NCBI RefSeq assembly: GCF_002008365.1
Contig: NZ_MRDL01000051.1
Span: forward strand, 372,001-436,000
Length of the DNA stretch: 64,000 bases
Origin: Rhizobium leguminosarum bv. viciae USDA 2370
GTDB taxonomy: Bacteria; Pseudomonadota; Alphaproteobacteria; Rhizobiales; Rhizobiaceae
Direction of reading: 5' to 3'
The translations under genes were made by a program, and so were the position numbers. Each line of letters opens with the position of its first letter. Position 1 is the stretch's first letter. This document shows positions 26,219 to 35,074 of the stretch, in pieces. Below the pieces are notes generated by a model. It did not search any database, had not been told where the DNA came from, and saw nothing but the letters and a program-made list of their open reading frames with translations.

Positions 26219-26872
26219 AGTCTGCGACCTCAGATATGCCCTTAGGAGGCGGCGTGTGCACTCCGGCTGCACGTGGGATTGCCGGTTCGGCAAAGGCCGG
26301 GTTTAAGTATGTGCGATCTGCTATTGCAAAAAAAAGCCTCAAAAATAGCGAAAAAACGCTCAAATCGACCGAATTTCCTGGAAAAGTGAATAGCCTGGTA
26401 AGGATTCCCGGGTTATGTTCGATGAAACCAGTGGGCGATATGTCATAATTTTGTCTCATTGGTATCGAATTCAGGACACTATGTTCTAAACCGCCACCTT
26501 GTTTGTGCTCATTAGCCGGCGGTAGAATTTATGCGCTTCACCAGTATGTTCGACGGGGGTCGGACGGTGGAGAATTTGACAAAGGGGTTTAGGGTTTGCG
26601 GCTTGCGATGGAAGATTTCCGTCGCGGAGCCGTTTGGCGTGTCTTTCGTATAAATATTTGAAATTGTTGTATAAAAATCACGTTGTCGGGGAAAGTTGCC
26701 CGTGAGAACCCATCTGGCGTGTATCGAGAATTGCTTGATAGGGCCTTGTATGTGATGACGGTTTGGCGGTTCGATCGATCCGCACGCCGAGATGGCTGTT
26801 CAAACTGGGCCGGCTTCAAATCGACTACCCGATCTGAAGCCAGCCCCGATCGACAAAGGAATGGATTGGTAA
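26153..26872. promoter_or_regulatory. 720-base intergenic region upstream of the porin gene
   Basis: No convincing gene is visible. The left end has the duplicated Lrp tail and hairpin. The middle has A-runs and short stems (for example GTGCA / TGCAC near 26256-26271). The AT-rich stretch 26645-26690 (TATAAATATTTG, TTGTATAAAAATCACG) probably carries the porin promoter, leaving a 5' leader of up to about 180 bases. Long leaders of outer-membrane protein mRNAs are often small-RNA targets; no specific site is identified. Confidence 0.4.
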
Positions 26873-27937
26873 ATGAACATCAGAATGGTTTTGCTTGCAT
26901 CAGCAGCAGCATTTGCTGCATCGACGCCGGTTCTTGCAGCTGACGCTATTGTTGCTGCTGAGCCGGAACCGGTTGAATATGTTCGCGTCTGCGACGCTTA
27001 CGGCACCGGCTACTTCTACATCCCGGGCACCGAAACCTGCCTCAAGATCGAAGGCTACATCCGTTTCCAGGTTAACGTTGGCGAAGACGTCGGCGGCGAT
27101 TCGGACTGGGATGCCGTCACCCGCGGTCAGGTTCAGTTCACGGCCAAGAGCGACACCGAATATGGTCCGCTGACCGGCGTCATCGTCATGCAGTTCAATG
27201 CTGACAACGCCACGGCTCAGGACGCCATTCTCGATTCCGCTTACCTCGACATCGCGGGCTTCCGCGCTGGTCTGTTCTACAGCTGGTGGGACGATGGTCT
27301 CTCTGGCGAAACCGACGACATCGGCTCGGTCGTAACGCTGCACAACTCCATCCGCTATCAGTATGAAAGCGGCACCTTCTACGCTGGTATCAGCGTCGAT
27401 GAACTGGAAGACGGCGTTTATCAGGGTGACGTGGATCCCGTCACCGGCCTCCTTGTTCCGAACGATGGTCCGAACAATGTCGGCGTTGCCTTCGGCATCG
27501 GCGGCACTGCCGGCGCGTTCAGCTACCAGGTCACTGGCGGCTGGGACGTCGACAACGAAGACGGCGCTGTCCGTGCAATGGGTACGGTTGACATCGGTCC
27601 CGGTACGCTCGGCCTCGCTGCTGTGTACTCTTCCGGCCCGAACTCCTACTACTCGACGGCTGAATGGGCAGTTGCTGCCGAATACGCCATCAAGGCAACC
27701 GACAAGCTGAAAATCACCCCGGGTGTTCAGTACTACGGCAACTACATCGGCGGTGCCAGCGCGTTTGACACCGTTCCTAGCGATTACGACGGTGCCGGTG
27801 ATGCATGGAAGGTCGGTCTGACCGTTGATTACCAGATCGTCGACAACTTCTACGCCAAGGCTTCGGTTCAGTACCTCGATCCGGATGATGGCGACGACTC
27901 CACGACGGGCTACTTCCGTCTGCAGCGTTCGTTCTAA
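26873..27937 (+). CDS. Outer-membrane porin (RopA / Omp2b-like)
   Basis: General diffusion porin of 354 residues. Signal peptide at about 1-22 (MNIRMVLLASAAAFAASTPVLA), then the Rhizobiales porin start ADAIVAAEPEPVEYVRVCDAYGTGYFYIPGTETCLKIEGYIRF with two conserved Cys. Alternating beta-strands follow, ending in the outer-membrane C-terminal Phe (FRLQRSF). Codon use is biased as in highly expressed genes. It is monocistronic with a long leader and two hairpin terminators downstream. Rhizobia carry several ropA paralogues; I do not assign which one this is. Confidence 0.94.
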   Translation: MNIRMVLLASAAAFAASTPVLAADAIVAAEPEPVEYVRVCDAYGTGYFYIPGTETCLKIEGYIRFQVNVGEDVGGDSDWDAVTRGQVQFTAKSDTEYGPLTGVIVMQFNADNATAQDAILDSAYLDIAGFRAGLFYSWWDDGLSGETDDIGSVVTLHNSIRYQYESGTFYAGISVDELEDGVYQGDVDPVTGLLVPNDGPNNVGVAFGIGGTAGAFSYQVTGGWDVDNEDGAVRAMGTVDIGPGTLGLAAVYSSGPNSYYSTAEWAVAAEYAIKATDKLKITPGVQYYGNYIGGASAFDTVPSDYDGAGDAWKVGLTVDYQIVDNFYAKASVQYLDPDDGDDSTTGYFRLQRSF

Positions 27938-27953
27938 TCCACTTGGTGGATAT

Positions 27954-27977
27954 GCTCCCGGTCTTCGGACCGGGAGC
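27954..27977 (+). terminator. Perfect UUCG-loop hairpin after the porin gene
   Basis: GCTCCCGGTC and GACCGGGAGC pair perfectly around a TTCG tetraloop, 16 bases after the stop. Only a weak T/A-rich tail (ACTTAAATC) follows, so it may stabilise the 3' end as well as terminate. Confidence 0.75.
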
Positions 27978-28389
27978 ACTTAAATCAGTTTCTGATCCGA
28001 GTGACCTCCGATCAGCTACGGGGACGGGTCCGGTCTTCCCTGCCGGACCGTCCTTGCAGCATTTTTGACGCATAGTCTTCAAGGCAGTCTTTCAGGATCG
28101 TCTTTTCAGGTGAGCCGAACAGGTACGTTGCGTATCGCACGTCGGCATCTGCCCGCCTCGTTTCTTGAGGCACCCCGTTTTCAATCTTTCAAACGAGCTG
28201 GATCCACCGATCGATTTATCGCGCGGACGGCTGTTGGTCTGTCTTCCTATGCGGTGTTGGCTGGCTTTGTCGCAACAGGTCGCGAAAAGAAAATCCAATG
28301 CCGACAATGTGATCACCGCTTTTTGGGAGAGAGGATACAACCCTTGCTGGGGGCCGGCATTCATTCCTACTCGCGGATAGCTTGTTCTT
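27978..28389. other. Intergenic region between porin and LysR genes
   Basis: A second hairpin lies at 28022-28053 (GGACGGGTCCGG / CCGGACCGTCC, one bulged G), with TTTTT about 12 bases later, and is probably a back-up terminator. From 28060 to 28389 I see no gene or clear signal. Confidence 0.5.
28022..28053 (+). terminator. Second hairpin terminator downstream of the porin
   Basis: An 11-bp stem with one bulge and the loop TCTTCCCTG; ATTTTTG follows after a short gap. It is tandem to the UUCG hairpin. Confidence 0.55.
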
Positions 28390-29286
28390 ATGGACGATCT
28401 CAACGACTACTATTATTTCGCCGCTGTCGTCTCCAGCGGCGGTTTCGCTTCTGCAAGTCGCGATCTCAAAATACCACGTTCGAAACTCAGCAGGCGGGTC
28501 AGCCGGCTTGAGGAAGGGCTTGGTGCAAGGCTCATAGAACGCTCGACCCGTCACTTCCGGGTGACTGAGATCGGCCAAGCTTTCTACGAAAGATGCCAGA
28601 CCATCCTGCAGGAGGCCGATCGCGCCAAGTCGATCGTCAGCGAGGCTCAGTCCGACCCGCAAGGTGTGGTGCGCATGGGCTGCCCGCTTGGCCTCGTCGA
28701 CATCTCGGTCGGGGGAATCCTGCCCGAATTCCTGGAACGTTATCCGAAGATCAAGCTGCAGATCATCGGCTCCGACCGGCGCGCCGACCTCATCAACGAA
28801 CGAATCGACCTTGAAGTGAGAGCGACCAACGAGCCGGAGACGCAGACGAGTCTGACGATGCGCAAGCTCGACCGTATCAGGCGTATCCTGGTTGCAAGTC
28901 CATCGCTCGTCGAGCGCACTGGCACCTTGAGTTGCGTGGACGAACTCGCCGACCTGCCGACGCTGGCAATGACGTCATGGGTATCGTTCCATACCTGGGA
29001 ACTGGTCGGTCCGAATGACGCCAAGCGGGTGATTCGGCATCAGCCACGGCTCACGTGCCGCAGCATGACCGCTATCCTCGACGCGGCCCGTGCCGGCCTC
29101 GGCTTCGGGCTTTTGCTCGAAAGTGCCTGCGAGGCCGATCTCCAGGCCGGCAAGCTGGTGCGGGTGCTGCCAGAATGGCAGTCGGAGGAGAGCCAGTTCT
29201 ATATCGTCTTCACGACAGCCAAGGGCATGCCGCCGGCGGTGCGGGTCCTGATCGATTTCCTGGTCGAAAAATCCAAACAGCATTGA
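28390..29286 (+). CDS. LysR-family transcriptional regulator
   Basis: A 298-residue regulator of the DsdC/YhaJ-like branch. The N-terminus MDDLNDYYYFAAVVSSGGFASASRDLKIPRSKLSRRVSRLEEGLGARLIERSTR is the winged helix-turn-helix. The effector domain begins near 90 (VRMGCPLGLVDISVGGILPEFLERYP). It is convergent with the AlkD-like gene 30 bases away. The target is not identifiable; in related genomes such regulators often sit beside an oxidoreductase, but none is divergent here. Confidence 0.9.
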   Translation: MDDLNDYYYFAAVVSSGGFASASRDLKIPRSKLSRRVSRLEEGLGARLIERSTRHFRVTEIGQAFYERCQTILQEADRAKSIVSEAQSDPQGVVRMGCPLGLVDISVGGILPEFLERYPKIKLQIIGSDRRADLINERIDLEVRATNEPETQTSLTMRKLDRIRRILVASPSLVERTGTLSCVDELADLPTLAMTSWVSFHTWELVGPNDAKRVIRHQPRLTCRSMTAILDAARAGLGFGLLLESACEADLQAGKLVRVLPEWQSEESQFYIVFTTAKGMPPAVRVLIDFLVEKSKQH

Positions 29287-29316
29287 CCTACAGCGCCACG
29301 CGAGCCGGCATTCGCC

Positions 29317-30000
29317 TTATATCAACCGTGCCAATAGCTTTTCGCCGGCCAACTCCCTGACGGCATCCTTGCCGATCCAGCGGGCAGTTTTGTCAGGGCT
29401 TTCCGCCAGGGCCTTTGCGAGCGTCAGTGCCGGCGCATGGCAGGTGAGATTGCGCTTACCGATGCTGCGCAGCGCCCAGTTGACCGCCTTGCGCACGAAG
29501 TTTCGCGGGTCGCCGGCATGGGCCTCGATCAGCGGCAACCAGGCAAGGATGGTCGCATCAGGTTCCTTTTTTAAGTGAACCGCGGCACCGGCAATCATGG
29601 CGAAGGCGGTGCGCCTGATAAATTCACGCTCGTCTGCGGCGAAGTCTGAGATGAGCTCGTCCAGCTGGGCTTCAACGAAGAGATCGGCGGCGCAATCGAC
29701 GATCTCCCACGAGTTGAAATCATTGGCCCAACTTCGAGCCTCTTCCATGGTCAACCGCTTCGGCTCGGCGGTGTAGAGGGCGAGCAGGCGGGCTTCGCGG
29801 ATATCGCTTCGCCAGAGCTGCATTGCCCTGGCGTGATCCTTCTTCGCCAGTCCGGCGGCCGCCCTGATATCGGGATTGGAGATACCGAGGGCGCGATCGG
29901 TGACGATGCCAAAGCGCGCCATGCCGGCAACATTCTCCTCCGAGCGCAGCGTTTCGAGATGCGCGATCAATTCGGCCGCATCGGAGGAGGGGCCGATCAT
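29317..30000 (-). CDS. AlkD-like DNA alkylation repair protein
   Basis: HEAT-repeat protein of 227 residues. AlkD-family glycosylases remove N3/N7-alkylated purines. Visible family elements are FGIVTDRALGISNPDIRAAAGLAKKDHARAMQLW, EARLLALYTAEP, WANDFNSWEIVDCAADLF and DPRNFVRKAVNWALRSIGKRN, which match the Trp/Asp/Arg regions lining the AlkD DNA groove. The start overlaps the dehydrogenase stop by 4 bases (ATGA). The small alkyltransferase-like gene at 31033 lies divergently nearby, hinting at an alkylation-repair theme. Confidence 0.88.
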   Translation of the reverse strand: MIGPSSDAAELIAHLETLRSEENVAGMARFGIVTDRALGISNPDIRAAAGLAKKDHARAMQLWRSDIREARLLALYTAEPKRLTMEEARSWANDFNSWEIVDCAADLFVEAQLDELISDFAADEREFIRRTAFAMIAGAAVHLKKEPDATILAWLPLIEAHAGDPRNFVRKAVNWALRSIGKRNLTCHAPALTLAKALAESPDKTARWIGKDAVRELAGEKLLARLI

Positions 30001-30866
30001 TTTTCGAGGCGGGCGAGCAGCGAGGATGTGTCCCAGCGATTGCCGCCCATTGCCTGCACGTCGCCATAGAACTGGTCGACGACGGCGGTGACCGGCAGCT
30101 TGGCGCCGTTGCGGCGGGCTTCGGTGAGCACGATGCCGAGATCCTTGCGCATCCAGTCGACCGCGAAGCCGAAATCATACTTGCCTGCGTTCATGGTCTT
30201 GTGGCGGTTTTCCATCTGCCAGGAGCCGGCTGCCCCCTTGGAGATCACCTCGACCACCTTTTCGATATCGAGGCCAGCACGCTTGCCGAAATGCAGCGCT
30301 TCGGCAAGTCCCTGGACGAGGCCGGCAATGCAGATCTGGTTGACCATCTTGGTCAACTGGCCCGAGCCTGCCGGTCCCATCAAACCAACCATGCGGGCAT
30401 AGGCGTCGATGACAGGTCTGGCGCGTTCGAAGACGGCCTCGTCGCCGCCGCACATGACGGTCAGGACAGCGTTTTCAGCGCCGGCCTGGCCGCCGGAGAC
30501 AGGAGCGTCGATGAAATCGACACCTTTTTCCTTTGCCGCGGCATAAAGTTCGCGGGCGACTTCAGCGCTGGCGGTGGTGTTGTCTATCAGCACCGAACCT
30601 GGCTTCATGCCGTGCAGGGCGCCGTTCTCGCCCAATGTCACCGACCGGAGATCTTCGTCATTGCCGACGCAGACGAAGACGAAATCGGCACCGGCGGCGG
30701 CCTCGGCCGGGGCGGAGGCGGATTTGCCGGAGAATTTCTCGGCCCAGGCGGCGGCTTTTTCGGCGGTACGGTTGTAGACGGTAACATCGTGGCCGCCCTT
30801 CGTCTTCAGATGGCCCGCCATGGGGAAACCCATGACGCCGAGACCGATGAACGCGACTTTAGCCAT
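29997..30866 (-). CDS. 3-hydroxyisobutyrate dehydrogenase-like NAD(P) oxidoreductase
   Basis: Beta-hydroxyacid dehydrogenase of 289 residues from the ATG at 30866. Rossmann motif VAFIGLGVMGFPMAGHL, then VYNRTAEK. The substrate motif FIDAPVSGGQAGAENAVLTVMCGG and catalytic-Lys region GSGQLTKMVNQ are complete, with AEALHFGKRAGLD and the C-terminal KDLGIVL. Substrates of this family include 3-hydroxyisobutyrate, tartronate semialdehyde and succinic semialdehyde; the sequence does not decide between them. It overlaps the AlkD-like gene by 4 bases. Confidence 0.9.
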   Translation of the reverse strand: MAKVAFIGLGVMGFPMAGHLKTKGGHDVTVYNRTAEKAAAWAEKFSGKSASAPAEAAAGADFVFVCVGNDEDLRSVTLGENGALHGMKPGSVLIDNTTASAEVARELYAAAKEKGVDFIDAPVSGGQAGAENAVLTVMCGGDEAVFERARPVIDAYARMVGLMGPAGSGQLTKMVNQICIAGLVQGLAEALHFGKRAGLDIEKVVEVISKGAAGSWQMENRHKTMNAGKYDFGFAVDWMRKDLGIVLTEARRNGAKLPVTAVVDQFYGDVQAMGGNRWDTSSLLARLEK

Positions 30867-31032
30867 ATGTCCTATCCTTTTCCTCAAGTGCGGGTCCGAG
30901 GATTAACCGAAACGGCGGGAGCAGAAAAGCCCGTGAAGACGGACTTCCTTCCGATTGACGCACATGGGGCTGGCCACCGTTCGGAGCAGCCCTAGATCGG
31001 GGAGAGAGGGCACAATGTTTCCGGAGGGTGAC

Positions 31033-31449
31033 ATGAGCGAAATTCCGACGATCAAGCCGCGGCGCAAAGGCCGCAGCGGAATACAGGCTATGCTCATTCC
31101 ATCGCTGCAGATGGTCGCAGAGCAGATTCGATCAGCACCGGAAGGTGTCCTTACCGACGTCGGCGTTCTCCGCCGTCGTCTCGCTGACCAATATCGGGCG
31201 GATGCCTGTTGCCCGGTAACCGTGCAGCGGCATTTGCGCGCGATCGCCGAACTGTCCTTCGGCGCATTGGAGAAGGGTGAGCCGGTTTCGACGGTCACGC
31301 CCTATTGGCGCGTCGTCGATCCCGCAAGCCTGCTTGCGAACCGTCTTGCCGGCGGCCCCACCTTTATCCGGGAGCGTCTGGCCGCCGAAGGTTGGGAAGG
31401 AATCGGAATAGTAGCCGGCATAGCGGACGCGCGAAAAAAATCCGCTTAA
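31033..31449 (+). CDS. Small protein with alkyltransferase-like (MGMT/ATL) motif order
   Basis: A 138-residue protein from the ATG at 31033, preceded by CCGGAGGGTGAC. I do not recognise a named family. The order GVLTDVGVLRRRLADQY, CCPVTVQRHLRAIAEL, TPYWRVVDP and FIRERLAAEGWEGIG parallels the DNA-binding domain of O6-alkylguanine transferases (turn, recognition helix, PCHRV loop, final helix). The usual active-site PCHR reads PYWR, so it would be a non-catalytic ATL-like protein if homologous. It is divergent from the dehydrogenase/AlkD-like pair. The assignment is tentative. Confidence 0.6.
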   Translation: MSEIPTIKPRRKGRSGIQAMLIPSLQMVAEQIRSAPEGVLTDVGVLRRRLADQYRADACCPVTVQRHLRAIAELSFGALEKGEPVSTVTPYWRVVDPASLLANRLAGGPTFIRERLAAEGWEGIGIVAGIADARKKSA

Positions 31450-31494
31450 GGGCGATTTCCGGGCCGCAAAATTTCAGCAAAGGCCGAATCTCGC

Positions 31495-31520
31495 AAATAA
31501 AATTGTCGATATAAATTATA
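31495..31520 (+). promoter_or_regulatory. AT-rich motif upstream of ssuA, repeated upstream of the ssuA remnant
   Basis: CAAATAAAATTGTCGATATA here and CAAATTGATATTGTCGATCT at 32661-32680 are close copies (ATTGTCGAT shared, then TAAATTA / TAATTA). It lies about 80 bases before the ssuA start. It may be the promoter or regulator site of the sulfonate operon, duplicated with the gene. Confidence 0.45.
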
Positions 31521-31599
31521 GATTTCATCATCATGGCATTCATCACTGACAGGTCGACCAGCCGAAAACAGGCTTGGCACCATGAAAAAGGGGAAAGTC

Positions 31600-32565
31600 A
31601 TGATTTCACGTCGACAAACGCTCGGGCTTTTCGCAGCGACCGCGGCTACGGCAATCCTGCCGGCTGTCAGGCCGGCACGCGCTGCTGCCAGCGAGTTCCG
31701 TATCGGTTGGCAGAAGAACGGCGTGCTGGCGCTCGCCAAACGTCGCAGCGCACTTGAGAAGCGGCTTGCCGATCGCGGCATTACCGTCAGCTGGTCGGAA
31801 TTCACCTCCGGCCCGCCGCTTCTCGAAGCATTGGGCGCCGGCGCTCTCGATTTCGGCGCGACCGGCGATGTGCCGCCGCTCTTTGCCCAGGCGGCCGGCG
31901 GGCAGCTCTATTATGTCGGTCTCTACAAGGGTAGCCCGGCAGCCTCGGCCATCCTCGTGCGCAAGGATTCGCCCATCAAGACGCTTGAAGACCTCAAAGG
32001 TAAAAAGGTCGCTTTCAAGCGCGGCTCCAGCGCGCATAATGTAACCGTCAAGGTTCTGCGCAAGGCAGGCCTGAAGCCCGAAGATGTCGAGCAGGTCGAT
32101 CTTTCGCCGCCGGATGCTGCCGCCGCGTTCAAGAATGGCAGCATCGACGCCTGGTCGATCTGGGATCCTTATCTGGCGATTGCCGAAGCTGATCCGGAGA
32201 CACGTATCCTGACGACCGCCGAAGGCATCGTCGACTCCTACAGTTTCTTCCTCGCCAACCGTGATTTCACCGATGCCAACGGGCAAGTGGTCGTCGACGT
32301 GATCGATGAGCTTGCCAAGGTCGGAAAGTCGGCACAGAGCAATCTCGACGAAACGGTGAAGGAGCTTTCCGAAATCACCGGCGTGCCGGCTGACGTGACG
32401 CGCGTGACATTGACGCGCAAGGGCGCCGATCTCGGCAGCGTCTCGACGATCACCGATGCCGCCGCCGCCTATCAGCAGGCGCTCGCAGACGAGTTCTATG
32501 GACTCGGTATCCTGCCGAAGAAGCTTACGACCGGCGACATCGTCTGGCGTCCCAAGGCGAGCTGA
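31600..32565 (+). CDS. ssuA: Sulfonate ABC transporter substrate-binding protein
   Basis: Periplasmic receptor for alkanesulfonates, 321 residues. The ATG at 31600 has AAAAGGGGAAAG upstream; a further ATG at 31582 lacks one. The N-terminus has a twin-arginine signal (SRRQTLGLFAATAATAILPAVRPARA), so export is probably via Tat. The mature domain (FRIGWQKNGVLALAKRR, LDFGATGDVPPLFAQAAG, PDAAAAFKNGSIDAWSIWDPYLA) is a typical SsuA/TauA-like fold. It is first of the ssuA-D-C-B set, used to obtain sulfur during sulfate limitation. Confidence 0.93.
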   Translation: MISRRQTLGLFAATAATAILPAVRPARAAASEFRIGWQKNGVLALAKRRSALEKRLADRGITVSWSEFTSGPPLLEALGAGALDFGATGDVPPLFAQAAGGQLYYVGLYKGSPAASAILVRKDSPIKTLEDLKGKKVAFKRGSSAHNVTVKVLRKAGLKPEDVEQVDLSPPDAAAAFKNGSIDAWSIWDPYLAIAEADPETRILTTAEGIVDSYSFFLANRDFTDANGQVVVDVIDELAKVGKSAQSNLDETVKELSEITGVPADVTRVTLTRKGADLGSVSTITDAAAAYQQALADEFYGLGILPKKLTTGDIVWRPKAS

Positions 32566-32770
32566 TTTTTCGACCAGGGCTGAGATTTCCGCGAGGCGGC
32601 ATGGAGAGGGTCTTCATGCCGCCGAACCGGAAAAATATTCTCCAAAACGGATTATAATAGCAAATTGATATTGTCGATCTAATTAGTGGTCTATGTCAAT
32701 ATCCTGACGATCGACGCGGACACTGAAAGGCGTCGGCCCAGCCACCATCCGATCGACAGGGATATTTCAG

Positions 32771-32917
32771 ATGCTCACGCATAGATGGACAGCCGGCCTT
32801 ACTACAGCCTCCGCCGCCACCGCGATCCTCCCAAGCATTCGCGCGGCGGCGGCGCCGAGTGGGCAGACAGTCTGCTTGTTGCCGCTTGCCAGCGGCCATC
32901 TCCACCGCGCGAGTTGA
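32771..32917 (+). pseudogene. Remnant of a second ssuA (signal peptide plus 3' end)
   Basis: A 48-codon frame encodes MLTHRWTAGLTTASAATAIL, then PSIRAAAA, which aligns with the ssuA signal peptide (..GLFAATAATAILPAVRPARA) including ATAILP. The following 20 residues are unrelated to SsuA. Just before its stop, GCGAGTTGATTTTCGA resembles the ssuA 3' end GCGAGCTGATTTTTCGA, and the upstream AT-rich motif is duplicated too. The best reading is a tandem ssuA copy that lost its body by internal deletion. A short expressed leader peptide cannot be excluded. Confidence 0.6.
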
Positions 32918-32950
32918 TTTTCGAATTTCGCAGCTAAAGGACCGTCTTCC

Positions 32951-34141
32951 ATGACCACCACCTCCCATACAGGTACATCCAAACCTATCAATTTCCTCTG
33001 GTTCATCCCGACATCGGGCGACGGCACCTATCTCGGCTCCTCCGAGCTCAACCGTGCGCCAGAGATTGGTTATCTCACGCAAATCGCCCAGGCTGTCGAC
33101 CGGCTCGGCTATTCCGGCGTACTGCTGCCGACCGGGGTTGCCTGCGAGGAATCCTTCGTGACCGCCGCCGCCCTTGCCGCAAAGACCGAGAAGCTGCAGT
33201 TCCTGGTGGCGATCCGCCCCGGCACGGCATCGCCTGCATATTACGCGCGTCTTGCGACGACGCTCGACCGCATCTCCAACGGCCGGCTGCTGCTCAACAT
33301 CGTCGTCGGCGGCAGCCCGGCGGAGCTTGCCGGCGATGGCATCCATCTCGAGCATGACGAGCGCTACGCCCATGCCGAGGAGTTCTTCACCGTCTTTGAG
33401 GAACTGCTGGAAAAGGGAACGGCAAGCTTCGACGGCAAATATATCAAGGCGACCAATGCGCGCCTTGGCTTCCCCTCGGTGCAGAACCCGCGCCCGCCGC
33501 TCTATTTCGGCGGCTCGTCGGATGCCGGTATCGATTTCTCCGTCGGCCGCGTCGACAAGTACCTGACCTGGGGCGAGCCGCCGGCACAGGTTGCCGAGAA
33601 GATCACCAAGGTGCGCAAGGCCGCCGGCGAACGCGGCCGCGAGGTGAGCTTCGGCATTCGTCTGCACTTCATTGTGCGCGAAACCGATGATGAGGCGTGG
33701 GAGGCAGCCGAGCGGCTGATCCGTCATCTCGACGACGATACGATCCGCGAGGCGCAGGAGCGCTTTGTCCACGAGTCCGACTCGGTCGGCCAGAAGCGCA
33801 TGGCCGCCCTTCATGGCGGACGCCGCGACAAGCTCGAAGTCTCTCCGAACCTCTGGGCCGGCGTCGGCCTGGTGCGCGCCGGTGCGGGCACGGCGCTGGT
33901 TGGCTCGCCGAAGACGGTGGCCGCGCGCCTTCGCGAATATCAGGAGATCGGCATCGATACGGTGATCGGCTCCGGCTATCCGCATCTCGAAGAGGCCTAT
34001 CGCGTCGCCGAGCTGCTTTTCCCCGAGCTTGGCATCACTCGCGAGCAGCAGCGCCTGGGCTTCAACAACGAGTTCGGCCGCAAGCAGATCTTCGCAGGCG
34101 GCAGCCATGGCGGCAATCTGAAAGTCGTCTCCGGCTCCTGA
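32951..34141 (+). CDS. ssuD: FMNH2-dependent alkanesulfonate monooxygenase
   Basis: Bacterial-luciferase-fold enzyme that oxygenates alkanesulfonates, releasing sulfite and the aldehyde, in the cytoplasm. It has 396 residues. Family signatures are FLWFIPTSGDGTYLG at the N-terminus, VLLPTGVACEES containing the Cys near residue 60, RPGTASPAYYARLATTLDRISNGRLLLNIVVGG, and GVGLVRAGAGTALVGSPKTVAARL. It lies between the ssuA remnant and ssuC, 86 bases before the latter. The flavin reductase partner gene ssuE is not in this cluster, so FMNH2 must come from elsewhere. Confidence 0.95.
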   Translation: MTTTSHTGTSKPINFLWFIPTSGDGTYLGSSELNRAPEIGYLTQIAQAVDRLGYSGVLLPTGVACEESFVTAAALAAKTEKLQFLVAIRPGTASPAYYARLATTLDRISNGRLLLNIVVGGSPAELAGDGIHLEHDERYAHAEEFFTVFEELLEKGTASFDGKYIKATNARLGFPSVQNPRPPLYFGGSSDAGIDFSVGRVDKYLTWGEPPAQVAEKITKVRKAAGERGREVSFGIRLHFIVRETDDEAWEAAERLIRHLDDDTIREAQERFVHESDSVGQKRMAALHGGRRDKLEVSPNLWAGVGLVRAGAGTALVGSPKTVAARLREYQEIGIDTVIGSGYPHLEEAYRVAELLFPELGITREQQRLGFNNEFGRKQIFAGGSHGGNLKVVSGS

Positions 34142-34227
34142 GTTCGAACGAAGACGCAGAGCGTGACACCGCCGCAAGCCGCTTACGGCTTGCGGCATCC
34201 TGCTTTCGATAAGCGCGAGGACAATGC

Positions 34228-35064
34228 ATGTCGACTTTCGATACTCCGTTCGTACGGTCGGTCGCTTCCGAAAAGGTTGGAAAGGCGGGTTTGCGCCTGC
34301 CGCTGCCCGGCCTGGACAAGCTGACGCCCTATCTGGTGCCGGTGGCGATTGTGGCGTTCTGGCAGCTTGCCTCCTCGGCCGGCTGGATCTCATCGCGCAT
34401 CATGCCGTCGCCAGCCGATGTCGGCCTGGCCTTCTGGTCGACGACGGTTTCCGGCCAGTTGCCGAATGACGTGCTGGTGAGCGCCGGCCGCGCCTTTGCC
34501 GGCCTTCTCGTCGGCGGCTCGATCGGTTTCCTGCTCGGCATCGCCAACGGTGTATCGCGCATTTCGGAACAACTGACCGATACGACGCTGCAGATGCTGC
34601 GCACCATTCCGCATCTGGCGATGATCCCGCTCGTCATCCTGTGGTTCGGGATCGGGGAGGAATCGAAGCTGTTTCTCACCTCGCTCGGCGTGCTCTTCCC
34701 CGTTTATCTCAACACCTATCACGGGGTGCGCAATGTCGATCGCGATCTGATCGAGATGGGCAAGGTCTATGGCATGGGCAACTGGACGCTGTTCCGCAAG
34801 GTGATCTTTCCAGGCGCGCTGCCGTCGATCTTCGTCGGCCTCAGATATGCACTCGGCATCATGTGGCTGACGCTGATCGTATCGGAATCGATCGCCGCAT
34901 CCTCGGGCATCGGCCATATGGCCAACAATGCCCGCGAATTCATGATGACCGACGTCGTCGTGCTCGCCCTCGTCATCTATGCCGTGCTCGGCAAACTTGC
35001 CGATGTCATCGCCCGAGTGCTGGAGAGGCGGCTGCTCGCCTGGAACCCGGTCTATCAGAAATAG
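34228..35064 (+). CDS. ssuC: Sulfonate ABC transporter permease
   Basis: Inner-membrane channel subunit of 278 residues. A cytoplasmic N-terminus of about 30 residues is followed by six helices (YLVPVAIVAFWQLASSAGWI, AGRAFAGLLVGGSIGFLLGIA and others). The EAA loop reads EMGKVYGMGNWTLFRKVIFPGALPSIFVGLR, and RTIPHLAMIPLVILWFGIGEESK is typical of the Ssu/Tau/NrtB permeases. It precedes ssuB by 10 bases. Confidence 0.93.
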   Translation: MSTFDTPFVRSVASEKVGKAGLRLPLPGLDKLTPYLVPVAIVAFWQLASSAGWISSRIMPSPADVGLAFWSTTVSGQLPNDVLVSAGRAFAGLLVGGSIGFLLGIANGVSRISEQLTDTTLQMLRTIPHLAMIPLVILWFGIGEESKLFLTSLGVLFPVYLNTYHGVRNVDRDLIEMGKVYGMGNWTLFRKVIFPGALPSIFVGLRYALGIMWLTLIVSESIAASSGIGHMANNAREFMMTDVVVLALVIYAVLGKLADVIARVLERRLLAWNPVYQK

Positions 35065-35074
35065 GAGAGACGCC

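Noticed and set aside
26236..26448. 70-codon frame between the Lrp and porin genes
   Set aside because: It has no Shine-Dalgarno at usable spacing, a Lys/Ser-rich translation unlike any family, and lies in an A-run-rich intergenic region.
32696..34393. 565-codon open frame antisense to ssuD
   Set aside because: It covers the well-supported ssuD and the ssuA remnant, and has no recognisable domain or ribosome-binding site.
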